Shown here: piece by piece, positions 11,001-19,813 of the stretch
Layout of the letters: each line of letters starts with the position of its first letter
How positions within the stretch are numbered: the stretch's first letter is position 1
Source: Labia minor
Taxonomy: Eukaryota > Arthropoda > Insecta > Dermaptera > Spongiphoridae
NCBI GenBank assembly: GCA_963082975.1
Contig: OY720346.1
Coordinates: forward strand, 39,397,787-39,461,786
Direction of reading: 5' to 3'
DNA length: 64,000 bases
Position numbers and translations under genes: made by a program
Notes under the pieces: model-generated
Seen by the model: only the letters and a program-made list of their open reading frames with translations
Database searches by the model: none
What the model was told of the DNA's origin: nothing

Positions 11001-12899
11001 TTGACGGTACTAGATCACTACTCCCGGTACTTGGAAGCGATACCCATACCAAACCAAACAGCGGCCAGAGTGATCCGTGCGCTCACGGAAGAAGTAATAA
11101 GCCGGCATGGGATCCCAGAAATCATCTTAACCGATCAAGGAAGAAATTTCACCTCTAAACTATTCCTGGGACTATGTCAACGTTTAGGAATAAAAAAGGT
11201 ACAAACAACAGCCTATCATCCAGAATCGAACGGACGAGTGGAAAGGGTACACAAAACAATAAAGGAGATGCTTCGACCGTGGGTGAGAACAGACGGTAAA
11301 GACTGGGATGTTTGGTTGCCATACGCGTTAATGGCTTATCGGAGCGGACCCCATTCCAGCACTGGGTTTTCGCCGAATGTGTTAGCATTCGGCCGGGAAA
11401 CAGACATTAATATCACCGTAAAAAATCAACATCATCAAGAAGAGCCAGATAGATGGTCATATCTAAACGACTTGTGTGACCGGATAGAACATCTACAACA
11501 ACGGTCGATAAATCAGTCGGAAGCCAGGTTACAGGCGAGCAGGAAACAGGCTAATAAACATCGAAAATTCCGAAGGTTCGAGGTAGGGGATGAAGTATAT
11601 GTATACAACCCCGTTCTGAAAGAGTCAGAAGCTCGGAAATTTTATAAGCCTTGGAAGGGCCCCTACACAATAGCGACAAAAAATTCCGAAGTGGTATATG
11701 GAGTGTGGTGGAGCCCCACTAAGATTGTCAACATACATGTGAATCGTTTAAAACCAGCCAATATAGAACGCCGCGGAGTGAACCGTGTATATGAACACAC
11801 GGGAGATATGTTGATGGCACCCAAAAATTACGCCCTAGCTCATTGCGTATCGGCCGACTTACGCATGTCCCAAGGTGTTGCAAAAACTATACGAGACACC
11901 TATCCGAGGCACCCTTGCGAAAAGATCCCAGAACCAACCATCGGAGAGATCCTAGTACAATACCACCCAGATAGAGTAATACTTCACTGTGTCACGAAAA
12001 CAAAAGCGAGTGACAAGCCGCGCCCTGAAAACGTGAAAATGACAATCAAGAACCTTCTACTGAAGGCGACCGAGGTAGGAATCCCAGCATTGGCGGTTCC
12101 GCGCTTAGGATGCGGAATGGACGGCCTCAAATGGGTACAAGTCAAGAAGTGGCTAAAAGAGCTAACCCCCGACTACCCGGTGAGAGTACACGTATACACA
12201 CCAGCGGCCATTGGAACCCCAACGCCAACTGATGATGAAGAGGAGAAAAACCGAATTTGGGAGAGCGATTCGGATGACGATGTGTGGTCAGGGGAAGAGG
12301 ACATTTCATTGAGTCCGTGGCGAGAACAGAATGACTCCCAGCCCAATTGGAATGGAGTAGGACAACTAGATTATTCCGCAAGACCCAGCGAGATAGAGGA
12401 GATCGAGCCAGAAGGGGAGAAAGAAACACCCCCTGTAATTAATTTAGAAAGCCAAGATGAAATAGACATCGCAGAGGCACTAAGGGAAGAGGAATCCCTC
12501 AGAATTGACAGAAGAGATCCAGAGTCTGGGCGACAGGAGACAGAGACCGGTGAGCACGTTACTCAAGGGGAAACAGGACAAACTTCGCAGGATGAAGAAA
12601 GTCAAAGGGAGGAGGGGTGGGAGGATATAGATTCCCCGGCTAGCCCGGAGAAATCACCCAATGCTCGGGACCAGAATGCACACCCTCCTCACACACCACC
12701 CAATAGAGATGTCCCGGTTAGGGGTAGCGTGGAGGCCCAACCCAGTACCAGTAGCCCGGGGACAAGACCTCCCACAACAGCCGGGGCGACAAAGAACCCT
12801 AATACGAGTAAACCACCCGTTGGAGTCCCACCAAAAAAGAGAGGGGTAGGGCGTCCTAAAAAGAGAACCATTTGGAATTTCCATAAAAAAAAGGAGTAA
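7929..12899 (+). CDS. pol: Pol polyprotein: protease, RT, RNase H, integrase, macro domain, acidic/AT-hook tail
   Basis: The frame is open from 7929 (1656 codons). It needs no start of its own, since it is entered by -1 frameshifting near 7995. Residues here count from 7929. The protease has DTGS at 69-72 and a GLLGMD flap-side element. A threefold 34-residue repeat follows. The RT (about 440-650) has catalytic YLDD at 599-602. The RNase H has TDAS (Asp748). The integrase has an HHCC finger from His941 and the triad Asp1010, Asp1069, Glu1105 (D,D35E spacing exact). A GPY-like element begins at Gly1244. Most gypsy Pols end soon after this. Here a TARG1-like macro domain (about 1287-1425) follows, then a Glu/Ser/Pro-rich tail and a GRPKKR AT-hook-like motif at 1641-1646. 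No internal stop or frameshift is seen, so it may be active. The stop is 43 bp before the env ATG. Confidence 0.95.
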   Translation: MSPTSPGKVCGRRKHPYASGPKRVRTPSAPRVSPKRFGSLLVTAINTNADKATRVRLSIGGRELEMLVDTGSEVSILKAPIPDIPVMGYPRNACGVTGDLLPISGQQTLPILVTKRRIMHPFIICDVRIAGDGLLGMDVLTALGAVIDVQKRECRWNGTARGNGKGKRGVGNGSNLEIIPLERPRGVVSTETDDTEFGAISGIPPVTGIDEVQEEVVRARVIGTRKDDTEFEAISGIPPVTGIEGGPEEVVRARVISTGKEDTEFEAISGIPPVTGVEGLPEEVVRAKQRKVIPAWSEVVVWAEVDNAQDGSEMVVEPVILAQPVLRVGRTCVRVEKGSVPVRVINLSSRKAVIDRRQQLAKASTIPILDQSCICRVQVVEQETKHQWVSKFKEKLTHLPENHQHQMFELLNEYASLMYEEGTTGLGCALGVKHKIVTEGSAPIFKRPYRVPHAMRPEVEKQIGKMLEEGVIVESDSPWSAPVVLVPKKSTDGRVKYRFCTDYRALNSVTKIPVYPIPNITETLESLGNAQYFTTLDLASGYHQIQVAPEDREKTAFTTFMGHFEYARMPFGLAGAPATFQRLMDRVLAGIKGSECFVYLDDVVVFGTTFSEHQRRLRNVFECLRQARLQIQLEKCHFAVGEVGYLGHRVGKDGVRPDPKTVEAINNYPQPKNVKEIQQFLGLSGWYRRFIPEYANIAKPLTVLTKKDQKFQWGKDQEQAFLSLTKFLCSDTVLVYPDFTLPFILATDASNEALGAVLSQRRDGYERPIAYASRTLNKAESNYTVTEKELLAVVWATQQFRCYLYGRKFQLITDHAALKWMLSLHDPSQRLTRWALRLAEYDYTVEHRPGKLHRNADALSRVKVSEEGPESKVHTIRTLLRTTATEKEWRESQDQDEDCQRWARSGKAQARSDGCLYVVDDHQTRLMVPREKVPMILEENHDRPTAGHRGVQGTLSRIQRQYFWEGMERDVESWVKQCSICTQMKSPTGLRAPVQPHEIPRRPFQMIALDVVEFPKSTRGNRYLLTVLDHYSRYLEAIPIPNQTAARVIRALTEEVISRHGIPEIILTDQGRNFTSKLFLGLCQRLGIKKVQTTAYHPESNGRVERVHKTIKEMLRPWVRTDGKDWDVWLPYALMAYRSGPHSSTGFSPNVLAFGRETDINITVKNQHHQEEPDRWSYLNDLCDRIEHLQQRSINQSEARLQASRKQANKHRKFRRFEVGDEVYVYNPVLKESEARKFYKPWKGPYTIATKNSEVVYGVWWSPTKIVNIHVNRLKPANIERRGVNRVYEHTGDMLMAPKNYALAHCVSADLRMSQGVAKTIRDTYPRHPCEKIPEPTIGEILVQYHPDRVILHCVTKTKASDKPRPENVKMTIKNLLLKATEVGIPALAVPRLGCGMDGLKWVQVKKWLKELTPDYPVRVHVYTPAAIGTPTPTDDEEEKNRIWESDSDDDVWSGEEDISLSPWREQNDSQPNWNGVGQLDYSARPSEIEEIEPEGEKETPPVINLESQDEIDIAEALREEESLRIDRRDPESGRQETETGEHVTQGETGQTSQDEESQREEGWEDIDSPASPEKSPNARDQNAHPPHTPPNRDVPVRGSVEAQPSTSSPGTRPPTTAGATKNPNTSKPPVGVPPKKRGVGRPKKRTIWNFHKKKE
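7989..8032 (+). promoter_or_regulatory. -1 ribosomal frameshift signal (CCCAAAA plus hairpin)
   Basis: The heptamer CCCAAAA at 7989-7995 is in the correct phase relative to gag (C CCA AAA). Three bases later a perfect 9-bp inverted repeat, TTCGGACTC (7999-8007) and GAGTCCGAA (8024-8032), encloses a 16-nt loop and contains the gag stop. Pol is exactly in the -1 frame and open across this region. The spacer is shorter than the usual 5-9 nt, but the lowest pairs could be open in the ribosome. Confidence 0.75.
8508..8792 (+). repeat. 102-bp (34-codon) tandem repeat inside pol, 2.8 units
   Basis: Units start at 8508, 8610 and 8712 with an exact 102-bp spacing that keeps the frame. Each encodes DTEFxAISGIPPVTG followed by an acidic EEVVRAR element. 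It lies in the linker between protease and RT. The units are so similar at DNA level that the expansion is recent. Its role is unknown; a flexible or protein-binding spacer is a guess. Confidence 0.9.
11787..12203 (+). other. macro domain (TARG1/OARD1-like) at the C-terminus of Pol
   Basis: Residues about 1287-1425 of Pol. It opens with a GDML element, corresponding to the GDLF start of the family. ALAHCVSADLRMSQGVA follows, matching the family's LAHCIS.D.RM..GIA loop, and the GCGMDGLKW motif comes later. Macro domains bind ADP-ribose. TARG1 removes ADP-ribose from acidic residues using Lys84 and Asp125 (from memory). The equivalent residues here, Lys1357 in VTKTKASDKP and Asp1398 in GCGMD, are both present, so hydrolysis is plausible. 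Length (about 139 residues) is close to the 152 of TARG1. No protease cleavage site is evident, so it may stay attached to integrase. Alternatives within the macro superfamily are less likely because of the KASxKP and GCGxD pair. Confidence 0.88.
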
Positions 12900-12924
12900 T
12901 GTTTCTTTGTTTCTTCTCTCACAG
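12900..12924 (+). promoter_or_regulatory. strong splice acceptor before env
   Basis: A pyrimidine tract (TTTCTTTGTTTCTTCTCTC) runs directly into ACAG, with the exon starting at 12925. It lies one base after the pol stop and 17 bases before the env ATG. This is what is expected if env is translated from a spliced subgenomic RNA. Confidence 0.75.
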
Positions 12925-12941
12925 GCCAAACTAACGATGCG

Positions 12942-14738
12942 ATGGGGAAGCAGGCGAGGGAGAGGGAGGAGATAATGCCACTGGGAGTCTATTTTGAACC
13001 AGTCGACGATGTGATAATTACGGGAGATGAGTGGCGGATTGTAACGGAAGTCGACGTGAAAGAGATTCAAGGGAAGGTATCGGTCATCAGGGATTCTCTG
13101 GAGAAATTACAGGATGACCGATACGCTCTCTTAGAAGGAGAACCTTTGAAGACAATAGATTTTAAGGAGGATATGTCCTATATTAAGACCAGTTTCGAGA
13201 TGACGGAGGGGATTATTTCACATTTGAGTGAAATGCTACCCCCGGCGCGAAGTCGACGTGGTCTGGTGGACGCGGGGGGGCACGTTTTAAAATTCATTTT
13301 CGGAACTTTAGATAATGAAGATCTGGTGGAATTGAATACCAGATTACAAAATTTAAATGAAGTTAATGAACAAATGAGTCATTACTTCGATGATCAAATC
13401 ACAGCATTAGACCAACTCGACCATAAAACTAATCAAAATTTCGACTTGATTAAACAACATGCTAGAACATTATTGGAATTAGCCACTTTGATAGACCGAA
13501 ATTTTAATTGGACACTTGGACGGCAAAACGCAGCCGAAAAATTTTTTCAAGAAGCGTTAGAATTAATGACTAAGACACGACGCCTGGGGCAAGCAGTGAC
13601 GTCAGTTCGAAACTGGTTAGAGGATGTCCTCGGGATTGTTCAATCGGCGGCAGCGGGACGCCTCGATGCGCGATTGATCAACCCAAAAATGTTATTAGAA
13701 TTAATGATAGATATAAATAAGAAACTCCCCGAAGGACAGGAATGGCTGACCCCGCTAGAATTACGATTTGTTTATAAGTACTATGACACATCATTAGTGA
13801 AAGTGTATAGTGTCAGGAACGCTATCCGTTTCGTGATCTCACTTCCGTTGAAGACAGTATCCCAGTCAGGAACAATATATTTCGTTCATGTTGTGCCGAC
13901 AGCTCGGGGGGGAGTGAGGACCAAGCTAGTGAAAATTTCCCCGTGGATCCTCGTAACGCATGACCACCAAAAATATACCACGCTAGAACATAGATATGTG
14001 GACAGCTGCCGGGGACGGGAGCCGATGGTGTGTCAACAGCCTATTCCACTCGTAGCCCGATCCCAACTCAGTTGTGTCAGCGCCCTCTTCTTCAAACACG
14101 CGGAGCATCTAGACAGTTACTGCTCATGGGAAGTGTTATTAGGGGCGATTACTGATTTTTGGGAACCATCATATTCTGGTTCCCATTGGTATTATAGTAT
14201 ATCACGACCTCAAGTGGCCCGGCAAAGTTGCCGTACCAATAGCAAACCTAGATTCGATGATATCCAACTACATCAACAAGGCATCGTTACCGTTCCGGAG
14301 GGATGTCAGCTATATACAAATCAACATCTGTTGATGTCTAGGAGCGCGGGTCAATCGAGAGTCACGATAACAACTCCAGTGATATTTACCGGCCATAAAG
14401 AAGAACCCCTAATAACAGAGACATCACGTAAGGAGAACACAATAATGGCGGAGGGACTGAAAAGCTTGGAGTCGATAAGAGCTGAGTTGGGAAGGACCTC
14501 GATGAGTGTTCCATTATCCAGGTTGCGGGAGGAGGCGAGGTTGATACAGAGCAAAAGGAAACAGCATCTTATCGCTGGCGGGACCGGTGGTGGAGCAGTT
14601 TTAGTGAGTCTGTGTGGACTGGTGGGGTATCTTTGGTGGAAGAAGTGTACACGGAGGAAGAGGAAGGCCGGGAAACTGCAGAATCAACTGGGAAGTGATG
14701 TGGACATAGACAAAACAGAGGAGGGGTCGAACTGTTGA
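12942..14738 (+). CDS. env: envelope fusion glycoprotein (errantivirus/baculovirus F-type)
   Basis: This is a 598-residue open frame with the layout of the F-like Env of insect errantiviruses, a membrane-fusion protein. A furin-type RSRR site at residues 103-106 is followed by a glycine-rich fusion-peptide-like segment with the conserved GLVDAGGHVLKFIFGTLD pattern. Amphipathic heptad stretches follow, about 115-200. One clear N-glycosylation site (Asn-Trp-Thr) is seen near 190. A cysteine-containing ectodomain, a single membrane span at about 543-566 and a basic cytoplasmic tail complete it. The N-terminus (MGKQAREREE) is charged and is not a signal peptide. The frame stays open upstream through the splice acceptor to 12900, so an upstream exon could supply one. 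Otherwise the copy would lack secretion. Confidence 0.88.
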   Translation: MGKQAREREEIMPLGVYFEPVDDVIITGDEWRIVTEVDVKEIQGKVSVIRDSLEKLQDDRYALLEGEPLKTIDFKEDMSYIKTSFEMTEGIISHLSEMLPPARSRRGLVDAGGHVLKFIFGTLDNEDLVELNTRLQNLNEVNEQMSHYFDDQITALDQLDHKTNQNFDLIKQHARTLLELATLIDRNFNWTLGRQNAAEKFFQEALELMTKTRRLGQAVTSVRNWLEDVLGIVQSAAAGRLDARLINPKMLLELMIDINKKLPEGQEWLTPLELRFVYKYYDTSLVKVYSVRNAIRFVISLPLKTVSQSGTIYFVHVVPTARGGVRTKLVKISPWILVTHDHQKYTTLEHRYVDSCRGREPMVCQQPIPLVARSQLSCVSALFFKHAEHLDSYCSWEVLLGAITDFWEPSYSGSHWYYSISRPQVARQSCRTNSKPRFDDIQLHQQGIVTVPEGCQLYTNQHLLMSRSAGQSRVTITTPVIFTGHKEEPLITETSRKENTIMAEGLKSLESIRAELGRTSMSVPLSRLREEARLIQSKRKQHLIAGGTGGGAVLVSLCGLVGYLWWKKCTRRKRKAGKLQNQLGSDVDIDKTEEGSNC

Positions 14739-14783
14739 AAAGGATTGTTTCGGGAAAAAACTTTACCCCGAAACAATCTTTTT
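14738..14783 (+). other. stable hairpin between env stop and polypurine tract
   Basis: GATTGTTTCGGG (14743-14754) pairs perfectly with CCCGAAACAATC (14767-14778). The stem extends by a G-U and several A-U pairs to about 17 bp with a 12-nt loop. It starts at the last base of the env stop codon. In the RNA it could be an export, packaging or stability element; this is inference. Confidence 0.75.
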
Positions 14784-14784
14784 T

Positions 14785-14798
14785 AAAGGGTGGGGGAG
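14785..14798 (+). other. polypurine tract
   Basis: AAAGGGTGGGGGAG directly abuts the 3' LTR, with a single T interruption. This is the expected plus-strand primer. Confidence 0.85.
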
Positions 14799-15711
14799 TG
14801 TAATATAGTGGAGATATATTGTCTTGGTGTGATGGAGATGTATTATATTTGATATATTGAAAATATATTATCTTAGTGTAATGGAAATATATTATTATGT
14901 TATCTTTAGAATGTGTGGGAATAGATTATATAAAATACATTATGTCATAAATTAAGAATGGGTTAGTATAAGAAGAAGGAAGTTGAGTTTGCATTTCATA
15001 AGCCGTGGGAAAAATATAATCGTTGTCCACTGATCAAAGGTGATCGTTATGTAAGAAAAGAAAGATTACTAATGGGTGCAACGGAGACAGAGGATGAGAG
15101 AAGGAGATGGCGAAAGGGGAAGGAGGGGAGGCTCAAGGTGAGATGAACCAAAAGCGGCAGAGAGTGTGGCAGTCAGTGAATAATGTACACGAGAGAATAA
15201 GTGATTGAATTATCGATAATTATAAGATGTGTGTGTTAATTTTGATCTGTTTAGTGAATCTGTGCTCCTGGCCAGGAAAGTGTGAGTAAAGCAAATTTAA
15301 TTATATCAAATGCATTTGAATAAATTCGTATGAAATTGATTAAATAAATGAATTAATTTGGATAAGATATATTAAATAAGTTAATGTAAAATTGATTGAA
15401 TAAATAAAGTAAATAATATGAATTATAATTAACCGAATTAATATAAAATTAATTAAATAAGCAAGTTGAATTAAATGAGTTATAATTAAAAGAATTAATG
15501 TAAAATTGATTGAATAATTAAATTAAATAATATAAATTATAATTAACTGGATTAATATAAATTTAATAATTGTAACTAAATGAAATAAATTATATTTGAA
15601 TTAAATTAAATGATGTTTTTAATAAACAATTAACACATTCGTCGTATATAGGTGGCATGATCTCGTACCTTCTTTCTAGCATTGGTGCAAGTAAGTACGC
15701 GGCCCAATACA
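14799..15711 (+). repeat. 3' LTR
   Basis: It has the same length and ends as the 5' LTR, and I see no base difference on reading the two side by side. It supplies the polyadenylation site of the genomic RNA. Confidence 0.95.
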
Positions 15712-15715
15712 TAAG
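15712..15715. repeat. target-site duplication (TAAG), right
   Basis: It matches 5923-5926 exactly. Confidence 0.9.
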
Positions 15716-15816
15716 ACATATTATTTGATTAAATTAATTCAGTTTAAATCGTATCTAGTTTCACTCATTTACAAGAACCTAGTGATAAAATCTTATTATC
15801 TTATAAACTCAAAAAA

Positions 15817-16830
15817 ATGGACATCAGTTTCATTAATCTTGTAAAAATGGTTGCATTTGTGCAACAAGGTGTTAGACAAAGACCAATAACTCAACAATTA
15901 AATGTAAACCAGTCAACCGTTTCAAAGGTTTACAAGAGATTTATAGAGACTGGAGACTATGGAAGAAGACAAGAAACTGGATGTCAACGCTTCACATCTG
16001 AAATGAATGATTTATTCATTATTTCCACACCACTTTGAAATCGACACCTAATAGCCGTACCTATTCAACAGGAACTGAGTCAAGTTCCAGGCGTTGCTCT
16101 TAGTAAAGAAGACTGTTACTAAGAAGAAGTCTCCAGAAAGCAAACCTCAAGCCCAAAAAGGGTTGCCTCAGGTCCAAAACTCATTGCAAATCATTGAGTA
16201 GTTGTGCTAAGTTAGCGAGCATAACATTCTGTTTTTGGATGAGCGCAGAATGGTTTACTTAGCAATGATGGGAGGGACGGGTGTATAGAAGATAAGGAGG
16301 AAGATTTGAAGAATGATGTTACACAGAAACAGTCGTCTATGTGGCTGGTTCTTGTATGATGTGTGTGGGCCGGTATTTCTATTGATGGAAGAACTGATTT
16401 TGTTTTTGTGTCTGATGGGAGTAGAGGAATAGTTTGGCATCCAAAAAATACATCAGAGAAATTCTTCTTGAACATGTCATCTCATATGCAAGCTTTATTG
16501 GAGATAATATTATGCTGACGCAGGATAATGCCTGTTACTACAAAAGAGACCATCCACTTTTTAAATGAAGGTCATATAATATTATTAGTTTTAACAATGA
16601 AGAGCCTCGCAAAGTCCAGACTTAAATCCTTTTGAGCACTTATGGGATCAGCTCAGAAGAGTAAGAACGCGAAATCCAGAACCTAGCAACTTTGATCAAT
16701 TAAAGGCAGCTTTATTAGAGGAATGGGAAGTGATTAATCAAGAGACTATCAAGAATATCATTTTATCATTGAAGGGTTGCCTAATTAGCGTTATTAAACC
16801 TGGGGAGGCAATACTAAATATTAAAATATG
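15817..16830 (+). pseudogene. Tc1-family transposase relic
   Basis: A cut-and-paste DDE transposase, now broken. The first open piece (15817-16038, 73 residues) is the N-terminal DNA-binding helix-turn-helix with QQGVRQRPITQQLNVNQST and an ETGDYGRR linker. Further on, in shifting frames, come the catalytic-core elements ISIDGRTDFVFVSDGS (about 16376-16425), a GDNIMLTQDNA second-Asp motif (about 16500-16530), LNPFEHLWDQLRRVR (about 16625-16670) and ALLEEWEVINQETIKNII near 16710-16760. Several stops and frameshifts and a damaged middle make it inactive. No inverted terminal repeats are convincing. It starts only about 100 bp after the retroelement but is an independent insertion, since the TAAG duplication separates them. 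Confidence 0.85.
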
Positions 16831-19690
16831 ATTAAATAAAATATTTTTTCTTGTTTTCTTGTATTCGAATAATACTCAATCTTCAACATTTTCATTTTTT
16901 CCTAATCTTTCATTTCAAATCAAATAATTATTAATCAATTAGATTAATTTTTATAGATATCATATCATAGATTTAAACTTTAATCTTTATGCTTGTATAA
17001 TTTATATTAATAAAAGTTCATATAATAAAAATTATATTTAACTCGCAGAGAAAGTGATTCCATTTATTTGCTCGCGAGTGTATAAATTTAAATTTATATA
17101 AATATATTATTTTATTTTTGTCATGTAATTTAAAAATATAAAAATTAAATTTTTATAATTTTCAAGTACAAAGATTTTGACACAAAGGATATTACCATAA
17201 ATTTTAAAAATTGATTTAATGTGTAAGATTACAAAAATTAATCGTTTAGAAATATACCCAAATATTTCAAATTTTTTAGAATAACTTTTTAATAAAATAA
17301 ATAAAATAATTAAATGTGTAAGAATAAAAATAAAAAAACAATTAAATATTTAGTGATTTTATGAAATATAGAATCTCATTTTATTGAAGAGAGAGAGAGG
17401 TCATACTTGATTCATTCCATCCTCCCTAATTTACTTAAAGATTTAAAATTAAAATATATGAATATTATCATATATATATGCATATACGAATAATAAAATT
17501 TTTAAATTATTTTCCTTAAGAGTATTTTTTATTAGTTTATTATAATTAAAAAATTAAAATTTATAGAATCGGCTAATTAGAAGATTATAATTTTCTTAAA
17601 TGATAATTTCTTTATTTGATGCGCAAATAAAAAGATTTCATATTAAATTTAATAAACGAATTTATACCCATATTATAATTCATTAAAAAAATTAAAAGAG
17701 AAAATATTTTAACGGTACTATTTATGATTAATAGACTTGCATATAATTATCGAACTTTTTAAAATATATTTCTCTTTCTCTTTACAAATTTCATCCAAGT
17801 CGGTTTATGTCAACGTAGCTTTATTTTTTTTAAAAAGTCATCTGATCTATTAATCAAAATGTAAGAAAACTTTTTCGAAAATAAACAAAACCTTTTAATT
17901 TCCCGAATCTCTATTAAGAAAATAAGCTTTTATAAAACCAACCCTTTTAAAAGGCATAAAACATCAAGTGAACTTTCTTTAAAAGGCAAAAGAAGAAGAG
18001 AATGTATATAATAGAGAGAGAGAAAAAGAGAGAGAAAAGAGATTTCCATTAACGAAATTTAAGCAATTAATAGGTAATATTTCAACTTCAAATTATGGAA
18101 AAGGTTTCAATTATTAAATCAAGATGGTAGAAAAACTTTTAATCTTTTTTTTTAAAGAAATACTAAAAAAAATACTGAATCTTAATTGTAATCTTTTTCA
18201 ATTTCCAAAAAAAAAAAAAATCAATGAAGATTGTCTGTGATATATATATATATCAAAGATAATTCTTATTTGAATTTCTTTTTTAATAATAAAAAAGAGG
18301 AAAGGATTGAAAAAAGTAGGGATTAATGAATGAATCGTATGATTTAAAAAATGTTTTCACTTTCAAAGCGGAAAGTGGGATTCTTTAAGTAATTGCATAA
18401 AAGATCATTTTAATTTAATTCAATTTCTTGCAATTTAAGTGATTCATAAAAACTTTAGAAATTGTAAAAACTATAAATTTCTCAACTAAATATGATCAAT
18501 AGAACCTATTGTTCTTTTTGGATGCCAGATGATTGAGCTAAGAGAGTGGTTTCTTGTCATATTATACTCCTGTTTATTTTTTAAAACCAAATTCTAAGGA
18601 AGATCTTCGGTCTTATTTACGATAATAAAGATGACAGTATATGGTAATAGAGAACTTAAGGATTTATATGTGCCACTCAGAAGCCAAAGCGATTAATTAC
18701 ACATATAAACAAACTGAGAAAATGAAGCACAAAGTTGTAGGAAATTCAGGTTTGGAGATCTTTCGAGATGAAAGTAGTCCTACAGATATATATATAGATA
18801 GATAGATAAAGAGTCATTTTAGATAAAATTTTACTGATAATGAAATTTATTACTCAAAGAAATAAAAAGAATAAATATAAAATTCAGAAGATATATTATA
18901 ATGTATTGATTAATTGGAGAAAATGAAAAAAAAAATTCTCTAATAAAATATTTTTTTTTTCTTTCAATTAAAATCCAAATCAAAAATATTTTATATATTT
19001 GGGTGTTTTATTAAAAGTTCTCTCAATTTATGAATTGTGTTTGTTATGAGGTCATTATTTCGTTAGGATATAAAAAAAAACTTTTTATTTGCTTGGTTAT
19101 TAATTCAATTCCAATTTTCCACAAGAGGGAAAAATTTATCCTTTGGTTGAAAAAAAATATTAACAAGCTAAGGAAAAGCATTCCGGATGTTAATATAGGA
19201 TATATAAATATATAGGAAAATATTTATTAGAAAGAAGAGAAGAAGAAAAAGAATAACTATGTAAGAGTTTGCCACTGTGTGCCTGTCTGTCAGTCTTACT
19301 GTCACGCTTATTCGAAATGACAGAGTCAAAGGGTAAATGGGTGGTGAGAGCTCAGAGGGTGTGTGTGAGAGAGAGAGAGAGTAGTAATTAAAACTTTTTG
19401 GAAAAGTCAACGCAAATCAAATAGAAATGACATTTCAAGATGAAGAGGAGAGAGAGAGAGGAGAGAGATTTTATAGAAGAAGAATAACAAATTTATTCAA
19501 AGATTTTTTTTTCTTTTATTTTTAATGTAAAATGTTTAAAAAAAATTATAATAATAATGAAAAGAAAATTCATCACAAAAGAATGATGAATTAATTAATT
19601 ACTTATATATTTGAAAATGTTTTTGATAATTTGTTTTTTCTTTTAATTTTTAATAAAAAATTAACAATGATAGTATAAAATCTTGTATGT
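16831..19690. other. AT-rich non-coding stretch
   Basis: Nothing gene-like is seen. It holds purine-rich (GA)n patches near 17390, 18015 and 19370-19460 and short AT repeats. The open frames at 19030-19215 and 19168-19410 overlap on opposite strands and look like chance. Confidence 0.55.
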
Positions 19691-19691
19691 A

Positions 19692-19811
19692 CAGTGATGG
19701 AAAAATGTAAACGCCATGGAGGCGTGTAGTTGGGAAATGACAATGGTCTTTCTCAACAGGTTGATTGTCCGACAACATCGCCCCCATGGCGTTTACATTT
19801 TTCCATCACTA
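19692..19811. mobile_element. Tc1-type MITE, 120 bp
   Basis: Near-perfect 28-bp terminal inverted repeats (19692-19719 and 19784-19811) begin CAGTGATGG and reach an inner CCATGG. The only mismatch seen is the outermost base of the right arm. TA flanks both sides (19690-19691, 19812-19813). The CAGTG start and TA duplication are typical of Tc1 elements. There is no coding capacity. Confidence 0.85.
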
Positions 19812-19813
19812 TA

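Larger units (their letters stand above)
5927..15711 (+). mobile_element. complete Ty3/gypsy retrovirus-like element with env and a macro domain
   Basis: A 9785-bp element in the order 5' LTR, primer site, gag, pol, env, hairpin, polypurine tract, 3' LTR. The LTRs are 913 bp each with TG..CA ends. I find no difference between them by eye, so insertion is probably recent. Domain order in Pol (protease, RT, RNase H, integrase) is the Ty3/gypsy order. All three reading frames are open over their full length. The env places it among errantivirus-like elements. CCHC knuckles in Gag, a tRNA-Leu-like primer site and an added macro domain are not what I would expect of the Drosophila gypsy group, so it may be a distinct lineage. 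A phylogeny was not run. Confidence 0.95.

Noticed and set aside
12899-12934. Short ATG frame at 12899 as a possible Env signal peptide
   Set aside because: It is hydrophobic but in a different frame from env and stops after eleven codons inside the splice-acceptor region.
7020-14554. Long open frames on the minus strand and in other plus frames across the retroelement
   Set aside because: They lie opposite gag, pol and env, have no recognisable domains, and reflect the codon composition of the real genes.
5927-16830. Tc1 relic as part of the retroelement
   Set aside because: The TAAG duplication closes the retroelement at 15715, before the Tc1 sequence begins.
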